A stretch of 26,969 bases of DNA from JBNJEA01 sp051745395 (GTDB lineage: Bacteria; Desulfobacterota; Desulfobacteria; Desulfobacterales; Desulfosalsimonadaceae): assembly GCA_051745395.1 (NCBI GenBank), contig JBNJEA010000030.1, positions 1-26,969 on the forward strand, read 5' to 3'. Numbering within the stretch: the first letter of the stretch is position 1; each line of letters starts with the position of its first letter. Position numbers and translations under genes: made by a program. The notes beneath the pieces were generated by a model. That model saw only the letters and a list, made by a program, of their open reading frames with translations. It was not told where the DNA came from and searched no databases. Of this stretch, positions 21,579-26,969 are shown piece after piece.

Positions 21579-22313
21579 ATGTATGAGGCCATTGCCTACG
21601 ATCAAAGAGACGAGTTGATCCGCGCCCACCTGGATTTTGTGGATTTCGTGGTCCACCGGATGCGGCCCCAGATTCCCGGCTTTATCTCCGTGGATGAATT
21701 AAAAAGCGCGGGCATGCAGGGGTTAATGGAAGCCGCCGGCCGTTTTGACCCGGGCCGGGGGGTGAAGTTCAAGACCTTTGCCGAAAACCGTATCCGGGGG
21801 GCGGTCTTTGACGAGATCCGGAAGATGGACTGGTTTTCGCGTTCCATGCGGGGCAAGCAAAGCCGTGTGGTAAAGGCCATCCACGAGCTGGAGCACCAGC
21901 TGGGCCGCGAGCCGTCCGAAGGCGAAATCGCCGAAGCGCTGGATCTCGACATGGAGTCTTATCACAAGCTGCTAAACGAAATCGGCCATCTCGGCATTGT
22001 CAGCTTAAACGAGGTGCTCGACGAACAAGCCGGGGGCGACACGTTTTTCGATCAGCTCGTTGACGAGAAAAAAGACAGCCCGGAGGCAACATGTGCCACC
22101 CGGGAGTTGATCGGCAAGGTGGCCGAGGAGCTCGACCGGCTGTCGGAAAACGAGCGGCTGGTGGTGACGCTTTTTTACTACGAAGAATTTACGCAGAAGG
22201 AAATCGCCGGCATTTTGGAATTGTCGGAAGGCCGTATTTCGCAGCTCCACAGCCAGGCCCTGCTGAAGCTGCAATCCGGCATGCAGAGCCGGGAAAAGGA
22301 GGGTCTCCTTTGA
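21579..22313 (+). CDS. fliA: Flagellar sigma factor FliA (sigma-28)
   Basis: This 244-residue sigma-70-family factor has region 2 (DELKSAGMQGLMEAAGRFDPGRGVKFKTFAENRIRGAVFDEIRKMDWFSRSMR), region 3 (LGREPSEGEIAEAL), and region 4 (LSENERLVVTLFYYEEFTQKEIAGILELSEGRISQLHSQAL). The length is typical of FliA. It would read the sigma-28 promoter at 792-818. AAGGAGG lies 11 bases before the ATG. The last 99 coding bases are duplicated at 1-99. The usual downstream partner DUF2802 is missing here; the SD-like AAGGAGG at its end is followed only by a 26-codon open frame. No flgM anti-sigma gene is in the window. Confidence 0.96.
   Translation: MYEAIAYDQRDELIRAHLDFVDFVVHRMRPQIPGFISVDELKSAGMQGLMEAAGRFDPGRGVKFKTFAENRIRGAVFDEIRKMDWFSRSMRGKQSRVVKAIHELEHQLGREPSEGEIAEALDLDMESYHKLLNEIGHLGIVSLNEVLDEQAGGDTFFDQLVDEKKDSPEATCATRELIGKVAEELDRLSENERLVVTLFYYEEFTQKEIAGILELSEGRISQLHSQALLKLQSGMQSREKEGLL
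22206..22304 (+). repeat. 99-bp exact direct repeat, copy 2 (inside fliA)
   Basis: Identical to bases 1-99. The identity stops one base before the last codons of fliA, just after the AAGGAGGG ribosome-site sequence for the following gene. Confidence 0.95.
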
Positions 22314-22432
22314 ATACAATCGCCGGGGCGTTAAACTCTTTTGGCAATGGGTCGAAAAGAAAAGAGAAGCCATATGTTTTATGGAATTGAAAAGGTGCAC
22401 ACAACCCCATTTAATCTTATACGAGGATGGTT

Positions 22433-23218
22433 ATGATTACGGCGCTATCATCAGCAGCAACCGGCATGGAGGCCCAGGAAACCAATATCAACGTGATTGC
22501 CAATAACCTGGCCAATGTCAATACCACCGGATTTAAACGAAGCCGGGCCAATTTTCAGGACCTGATGTATCAAAACGCCCGGGCCGTGGGCAGTGCCACA
22601 TCCGATGATACCCAGGTGCCCACCGGCATCCAGGTCGGGCTCGGCACCCGTACGGCCGCCGTTGAAAAGGTCTATACCGTCGGCGATCTGGAAAAAACCG
22701 GCAGCGACCTGGATTTGGCCATTGAAGGCGACGGGTTTTTCCAGGTGAGCATGCCTGACGGCGAAACCGCCTATACGCGCGACGGCAGCTTCAAAACCGA
22801 CGGCGAGGGCCGCCTGGTTACCGCAGACGGCAATCCGGTCGTTCCGGAAATTGTCATTCCCGAAAACGCCACCAAAGTCGCCATTGGCGATCACGGGACC
22901 GTAACGGCGTTTATGGACGGCGAATCCCAGGGCACGGAAATCGGTGTACTCGAATTGGCGCGGTTCGGCAATCCTTCCGGGTTGAAAAGCCTGGGGGGCA
23001 ACCTGCACCAGGCATCGGATGCCTCCGGCGACGCAATGCTGGGGGAGGCCGGCACTTCGGGTTTTGGCACCGTTGCCCAGGGATTTCTGGAAAACGCCAA
23101 TGTCAGTATCATGAAGGAAATGATCGATCTGATCGCCGGACAGCGGGCCTACGAGATCAATTCCAAGGCGGTCAAGGCAGCCGATGAAATGCTGCAGCAG
23201 ACCAATCGGATGGCATAG
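22433..23218 (+). CDS. flgG: Flagellar distal rod protein FlgG
   Basis: This 261-residue protein starts MITALSSAATGMEAQETNINVIANNLANVNTTGFKRSRANFQDLMYQ, nearly the FlgG family archetype. It continues with VGLGTRTAAVEKVYTVGDLEKTGSDLDLAIEGDGFFQV and ends ANVSIMKEMIDLIAGQRAYEINSKAVKAADEMLQQTNRM. FlgG forms the distal rod on which P and L rings assemble. GAGG (22423-22426) is six bases before the ATG at 22433. An in-frame ATG at 22427 is too close. In many clusters flgF precedes it directly, but here flgF is at 864-1589. Confidence 0.97.
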   Translation: MITALSSAATGMEAQETNINVIANNLANVNTTGFKRSRANFQDLMYQNARAVGSATSDDTQVPTGIQVGLGTRTAAVEKVYTVGDLEKTGSDLDLAIEGDGFFQVSMPDGETAYTRDGSFKTDGEGRLVTADGNPVVPEIVIPENATKVAIGDHGTVTAFMDGESQGTEIGVLELARFGNPSGLKSLGGNLHQASDASGDAMLGEAGTSGFGTVAQGFLENANVSIMKEMIDLIAGQRAYEINSKAVKAADEMLQQTNRMA

Positions 23219-23221
23219 CTG

Positions 23222-24166
23222 ATGAAACGCATTCTTGTCGCATTTTTTCTGGTTTCTGTCTGTCCGGGCCTGGTTTTCGGCCTTTCGGTGACGTTTAAAA
23301 ACCAGGCGGAGGTCAATGGTCCGATGCTGACCATCGGCGATGTGGCAGAGATCCGTCCGGCGGACAAGGCCGCGAAGCTCTCCGGCGTGGCCCTTTTTTC
23401 GTCGCCGCCTGCGGGCCGGCAGAAATGTTACAGAAGCCGGACCCTGAAGGCGTATGTAATGGATGCCGTATCCGATGGCACGTCCGTGGAGTGGGGCGGT
23501 GCCGACAGGGTTTGCGTGGGCCACCAGGGCGTGCAGGTCAGCGGAAATAAACTCCAGTCCGTGATTGATCAAAAACTCAAACAGGTCCTGGCGCATCTGC
23601 CGGCCGAGCGGGTCGGATTCAAGGCCCGGAAATCGCCGCCGGAATTGAGCCTGCCACCGGGCGAGGCAAAATACCGGGTCCGGTTTTCAGACCGGGACGT
23701 GCTCGATAGCCGGCAGGCTTCGGTGATCGTCCGGGTAGATGGCCGGGTAGTGGAAAATGTCACCGTTGCCGGACAAGTCCAGGCCTTTATGCCCGTGGTG
23801 GTGGCCGGGCGCAAATTGAAGCGGGGCATGGAAATCAAGGCCGAAGACCTTTCGACCAAACCGAGAAACATTGCCGAACTGGAAAAACCCTGCCTGGATG
23901 TGGCATCGGTTGCCGGCATGCGGTTGAAGCGATCCGTGGCCCTAAACGAGGTCATCCTGGAAAAGGACCTGGACCGGCCGGTGCTGGTCAAGCGCCGGCA
24001 GCTTGTGACCATGGTGCTGGAAAAGGGGCCGCTTCGGATCAAGGCCCGGGGAAAGGCCGCCGGGGAAGGGAAAAAAGGCGATGTGATCATGGTAAAAAAC
24101 ATGCGCTCTCACCGGCAAGTCCCCTGCAAAGTCGTCGGCCCCGGATTAACCAAGGTGGATTTTTAA
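23222..24166 (+). CDS. flgA: P-ring assembly chaperone FlgA
   Basis: This 314-residue protein has a signal peptide (MKRILVAFFLVSVCPGLVFG), an N-terminal variable region, and a C-terminal SAF-like domain (VVVAGRKLKRGMEIKAEDL, AGMRLKRSVALNEVILEKDLDRPVLVKRRQLVTMV, ending with QVPCKVVGPGLTKVDF). FlgA is a periplasmic chaperone for FlgI polymerisation around the rod. It begins three bases after the flgG stop and is followed by flgH, as in standard flgGAHIJ operons. Confidence 0.95.
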   Translation: MKRILVAFFLVSVCPGLVFGLSVTFKNQAEVNGPMLTIGDVAEIRPADKAAKLSGVALFSSPPAGRQKCYRSRTLKAYVMDAVSDGTSVEWGGADRVCVGHQGVQVSGNKLQSVIDQKLKQVLAHLPAERVGFKARKSPPELSLPPGEAKYRVRFSDRDVLDSRQASVIVRVDGRVVENVTVAGQVQAFMPVVVAGRKLKRGMEIKAEDLSTKPRNIAELEKPCLDVASVAGMRLKRSVALNEVILEKDLDRPVLVKRRQLVTMVLEKGPLRIKARGKAAGEGKKGDVIMVKNMRSHRQVPCKVVGPGLTKVDF

Positions 24167-24167
24167 A

Positions 24168-24884
24168 ATGAAAGCCAGAATCATCGTAGTTTTGATCATG
24201 ACAGTGGCCCTTGCCGGATGTGCGGGGGGGAAAAAAAAGGACCTTTCAGAAAGCGCCGCTTCTCCACCGTTTTCTGATGAAGCCTATGAAAGCGATAACG
24301 GCCGGAAAGACGACTCAGGCTCCCATAAATCGGGGTCATTGTGGCAGCAGGAGCGCGGTTCCCTGTTTACGGCCAACAAGGCAACGGCTGCCGGCGATAT
24401 TGTCACCGTGGCCATTTACGAGCAGGCCAGTGCGGAAAAAGAGGCCGAAACCGCCACCGATCGCTCCTCGAATGCGTCGCTGGGCATATCGAAACTTTTC
24501 GGACTGGAAAAAAGCCTTGTGGACAAAAATCCCAACCTCGACCCCACCAGTCTGCTCAGTTCCAGCAGCGAAAACAATTTTCAGGGTTCCGGCAGCACCT
24601 CGCGGGAGGAAAGTCTGTCGGCAACGCTGACCACCCGGGTGGTAAAGGTCATGCAAAACGGAAATCTGGGCATTGAAGGCAGCAAAACGGTTACCGTCAA
24701 TAACGAGGACCAGGTAATCCGGCTGTCCGGCGTGGTCCGGCAGTCCGATATCATGGCCAACAACGTGGTGGATTCCAAATATATACTCGATGCCAAAATC
24801 GAGTATTCGGGCAAGGGCGTGATCAGCGAAAAACAGCGGCCGGGCTGGCTGGCACGCTTAATTGACATTGCCTGGCCGTTATAG
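24168..24884 (+). CDS. flgH: L-ring lipoprotein FlgH
   Basis: This 238-residue protein has a lipoprotein signal (MKARIIVVLIMTVALAGCAG, lipobox LAGC, acylated Cys18). Conserved FlgH regions follow: GSLWQQERGSLFTANKATAAGDIVTVAIYEQASAEKEAET near the N-terminus, and GNLGIEGSKTVTVNNEDQVIRLSGVVRQSDI...NNVVDSKYILDAKIEYSGKGVISEKQRPGWL at the C-terminus. It forms the outer-membrane bushing. Its presence, with FlgI, proves a Gram-negative envelope. It starts right after the flgA stop. Confidence 0.97.
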   Translation: MKARIIVVLIMTVALAGCAGGKKKDLSESAASPPFSDEAYESDNGRKDDSGSHKSGSLWQQERGSLFTANKATAAGDIVTVAIYEQASAEKEAETATDRSSNASLGISKLFGLEKSLVDKNPNLDPTSLLSSSSENNFQGSGSTSREESLSATLTTRVVKVMQNGNLGIEGSKTVTVNNEDQVIRLSGVVRQSDIMANNVVDSKYILDAKIEYSGKGVISEKQRPGWLARLIDIAWPL

Positions 24885-24895
24885 CGCAGGGCCCG

Positions 24896-25047
24896 GAGGG
24901 ACTAAGGCACTGAGGGGCCATGGGACGGTGTTTTGTCAATTGTTTCGTATTTGCGGTCGGTTTGCTTTGCGGCGGTCGGTTTGATGGCCGCAAACAATGA
25001 CGATCATTTGATTTTTAACACTTGGCCCCTCAGTGCCTTAGTCCCTC
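24896..25047. repeat. 152-bp element with perfect 25-bp inverted repeats
   Basis: Bases 24896-24920 (GAGGGACTAAGGCACTGAGG and five more) are the exact reverse complement of 25023-25047. The 102-base interior contains a direct repeat GCGGTCGGTTTG (twice, near 24953 and 24972) and no gene. CCCTCAGTGCCT also repeats at the right arm. It fills most of the flgH-flgI spacer (24885-25099), which is unusual inside an flgGAHIJ operon. It is probably a non-autonomous palindromic insertion and may fold into a large hairpin in the mRNA. Confidence 0.8.
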
Positions 25048-25099
25048 AGTGCCTTTGAATCTTTCAATACCTTCTCCCCAATTGTCAAGAGTATCAGCC

Positions 25100-26209
25100 A
25101 TGAAAAAAAGTATGATCTGTTTGGTTTTCGGCATTTTTATATGGACGCTGCTGTCGGCGCCGCCGTCTTTTGGGGCCCGGATCAAGGACATCGCCCAGCT
25201 CGAAGGGGTCCGGGACAATCAACTGGTGGGCTACGGCCTGGTCGTGGGTTTAAACGATACGGGCGACAGCGCAAACAACGGCATCACCATGCAGACCGTG
25301 GCCAACATGCTCGAGCATATGGGCATGAGCCTCAATCGCGATGCCGTGGATGTCGGCAACGTCGCCGCCGTGATGGTGACGGCCAAGCTGCCTCCGTTTG
25401 CCAAGGCCGGCACCGGCATTGATGTCGTGGTCTCTTCTCTCGGGGATTCGGAAAGCCTGTCCGGCGGGACCCTGCTGCGGACCCCCCTGCAGGGCCCGGA
25501 CCAGCAGGTTTATGCCGTGGCGCAGGGGTCGGTGATTGTCGGCGGGGTATCCATGGAGGGCATGGCCGCCGAGGTGGAGAAAAATCATCCCACCGTCGGC
25601 CGGATTCCGGACGGCGGTATGGTGGAGCGCGAAGTCGGTTTTGCCCTGCCCGAAGACGGTCAATATGTGTTTCATCTCAAGGATGGCGATTTTACCACGA
25701 TTACGCGCATGGTAAAAAGGGTAAACGCCGAATTCGGCGGCGATATCGCCCGGGCCGTCGACAGCAAAAGCGTGGCCGTGGATTTGCCGGCCGACTATGC
25801 CGACCGGCCGGTCCAGTTTCTCTCCAGCCTGGAAAACCTCCGGGTCCAGCCGGACAGCAAGGCCCGGATCGTGGTCAACGAGCGGACCGGCACCATCGTC
25901 ATGGGGGCCCAGGTGCGGCTGTCGACCGTGGCCGTGGCCCACGGCAACATTAAGCTGACCGTCAAGGAGTCGCCCGGCGTTTCCCAGCCGGCACCTTTGA
26001 GCCGGGGCGGCGAAACCGTGGTGGTGCCCGATACCGAAGTGGAGTACGAGGAAGAAGACGCCCGTTTCATGGTCATGGAAAAGGGGGTCAGTATCGGGGA
26101 TGTGGCCGCGGCATTGAATGCCATCGGGGTTACGCCCCGGGATGTGATCACGATTTTTCAGGCCATTAAGGCCGCCGGGGCCATGCAGGCGGAACTGGTG
26201 ATTCTTTAG
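25100..26209 (+). CDS. flgI: P-ring protein FlgI
   Basis: This 369-residue protein has a signal peptide (MKKSMICLVFGIFIWTLLSAPPSFG) and near-invariant FlgI sequence: ARIKDIAQLEGVRDNQLVGYGLVVGLNDTGD, NVAAVMVTAKLPPFAKAGTGIDVVVSSLGD, ERTGTIVMGAQVRLSTVAVAHGN, and a C-terminal GVTPRDVITIFQAIKAAGAMQAELVIL. It forms the periplasmic P ring. The ATG at 25100 gives a proper signal peptide. An upstream frame from 25022 would read through the inverted repeat and is rejected. The ribosome site is weak (CAAGAG). Confidence 0.97.
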   Translation: MKKSMICLVFGIFIWTLLSAPPSFGARIKDIAQLEGVRDNQLVGYGLVVGLNDTGDSANNGITMQTVANMLEHMGMSLNRDAVDVGNVAAVMVTAKLPPFAKAGTGIDVVVSSLGDSESLSGGTLLRTPLQGPDQQVYAVAQGSVIVGGVSMEGMAAEVEKNHPTVGRIPDGGMVEREVGFALPEDGQYVFHLKDGDFTTITRMVKRVNAEFGGDIARAVDSKSVAVDLPADYADRPVQFLSSLENLRVQPDSKARIVVNERTGTIVMGAQVRLSTVAVAHGNIKLTVKESPGVSQPAPLSRGGETVVVPDTEVEYEEEDARFMVMEKGVSIGDVAAALNAIGVTPRDVITIFQAIKAAGAMQAELVIL

Positions 26210-26224
26210 TAAAGGGGTTGCAAT

Positions 26225-26569
26225 ATGAAAATGGCATTTGATCCGCAGATGGCGGCGCCCAGCGGGGCGGACAAAAAGAATGAATCCGCCGGCAGCGACA
26301 ATGCAGCGGAATTGAAACAGGTATGCCAGGATTTTGAGGCGGTCTTTATCAATACCCTGTTCAAGGAAATGCGCAGCACCGTCCCGGATGAAGGCTACCT
26401 GGGCGACGGGCCGGGCAAAGAGGTTTTCCAGGAAATGATGGATTCCGAAGTGTCCCGGCAAGTGGCCCGCCAGGGCGGTTTGGGGCTGGGGCGGCAACTG
26501 TATCAGCAGTTTCAGGCGAAACCCGGAGATGCGGCCCAACAATCCGGATTGGATACAGATAAGGAATAA
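26225..26569 (+). CDS. flgJ: Rod-binding protein FlgJ, single-domain type
   Basis: The 114-residue protein carries only the rod-binding domain: LKQVCQDFEAVFINTLFKEMRSTVPDEGYLGDGPGKEVFQEMMDSEVSRQVARQGGLGLGRQLYQQF. Enterobacterial FlgJ has an additional muramidase domain of about 150 residues that is absent here. The protein would cap or chaperone rod growth. The wall-cutting activity is probably supplied by the SLT protein at 2266-3081. It is the last gene of the operon seen. flgM, flgN, flgK and flgL, often next, are not in the window. Confidence 0.94.
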   Translation: MKMAFDPQMAAPSGADKKNESAGSDNAAELKQVCQDFEAVFINTLFKEMRSTVPDEGYLGDGPGKEVFQEMMDSEVSRQVARQGGLGLGRQLYQQFQAKPGDAAQQSGLDTDKE

Positions 26570-26620
26570 TGTTGTCCGGTTGGCTCGGCTAAAAGACAAT
26601 GCATCGACTTGTTTTTCTGT

Positions 26621-26707
26621 TCTCGCGCAAAGCCGCCAGGAGCGCCCGGGAAGACCTGGAAGCTTTGCGTCTTGGCGCGCGAAAATGCATTGGCTGTTAC
26701 GGGAGTA
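26621..26707. repeat. Palindromic dispersed repeat after flgJ
   Basis: An imperfect palindrome (TCTCGCGCAAAGCCGCCAGG near 26621 against CTTTGCGTCTTGGCGCGCGA, 26663-26682) is followed by a tail GAAAATGCATTGGCTGTTAC. The right half and tail match 2221-2263 in reverse orientation. It is a dispersed repeat with no coding content. Confidence 0.7.
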
Positions 26708-26724
26708 TATTAAATAAACAATAT

Positions 26725-26969
26725 GGTTATCCGGAAAACTCCAGTTATTGATTCTTTATCGATTGAACACTATGGAAATGCCGATTCATATATTAAAAAG
26801 AACATTGCTTCGTCTGTCATGCCTGCGGAGGCAGGCATCCAGTTTTCCAGACGGCCAGAAAACCCTTGGATGCCTGCCTCCGCAGGCATGACGACCGGGA
26901 CGAACCGCTTTTTTTTGTTTGGTTGGTTGCATCGCCACTTACACTGTAGGTGCCTAAAAAATGGATGGA
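26725..26969. mobile_element. MITE-like element, second copy (cut by window edge)
   Basis: It begins with GGTTATCCGGAAAACTCCAG (26725-26744), matching the terminal repeats of the 511-769 element (21 of 22 with the right-hand terminus read in reverse). The inner palindrome 26815-26842 / 26867-26892 (TCATGCCTGCGGAGGCAGGC type) occupies the same relative position. The right terminal repeat is not seen before the window ends, and the last 50 bases differ from copy 1. Copy 2 is therefore either longer or truncated by the edge. Confidence 0.7.

Noticed and set aside
25250..26599. Minus-strand open frame of 449 codons opposite flgI and flgJ
   Set aside because: It is the antisense shadow of two certain genes; composition is typical of reverse translation.

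Overview
The window is one continuous flagellar (chemotaxis-independent) gene cluster from a Gram-negative, most probably Desulfobacterota-like (classical deltaproteobacterial) bacterium. This rests on P- and L-ring genes (flgA, flgH, flgI), FlhF/FlhG polar placement genes, a FliA plus DUF2802 pair, a single-domain FlgJ with a separate lytic transglycosylase, sigma-54 control, a c-di-GMP-I type riboswitch and abundant short palindromic intergenic repeats. The assignment is inferred from gene content and style, not from a database search. No rRNA, tRNA, CRISPR array or transposase gene was seen.

Layout. Bases 1-108 are the last 36 codons of a fliA-like gene, overlapping a DUF2802 membrane protein. 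A MITE-like element (511-769) and a near-consensus sigma-28 promoter (792-818) lie before flgF (864-1589). A c-di-GMP-I riboswitch candidate (about 1622-1713) precedes a small secreted protein (1727-2143), which ends at a strong terminator. On the minus strand are a sigma-54 activator (3262-4677) and an SLT lytic transglycosylase (2266-3081). A sigma-54 promoter (4885-4900) then starts a long plus-strand run: periplasmic TPR protein, flgB, flgC, fliE, fliF, fliG, fliH, fliI, fliJ, a MotE-like protein and flgE, closed by repeats and a terminator (15893-15928). A second sigma-54 promoter (16009-16024) precedes motB, fliQ, fliR, flhB, flhF, flhG, fliA, flgG, flgA, flgH, flgI and flgJ. The last 400 bases hold only repeats.

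How it fits together. The genes encode the rod, hook, MS-ring, rotor FliG, the FliH/I/J export ATPase, part of the export gate, a stator protein, P/L rings, the polar-number GTPase pair and the late sigma factor. Promoters imply a sigma-54 middle class and a sigma-28 late class. c-di-GMP probably controls the secreted protein, linking the locus to the motile/sessile decision.

Most notable: (1) the riboswitch upstream of an undescribed secreted protein; (2) an 818-residue periplasmic protein with a beta-rich N-terminus and TPR-like repeats, reminiscent of PflA; (3) an exact 99-bp identity between the window start and the fliA 3' end, which is either a rearrangement or an assembly-graph branch; (4) absence of fliK, flgD, motA, fliL, fliM, fliN, fliO, fliP and flhA from the positions where such clusters usually carry them.
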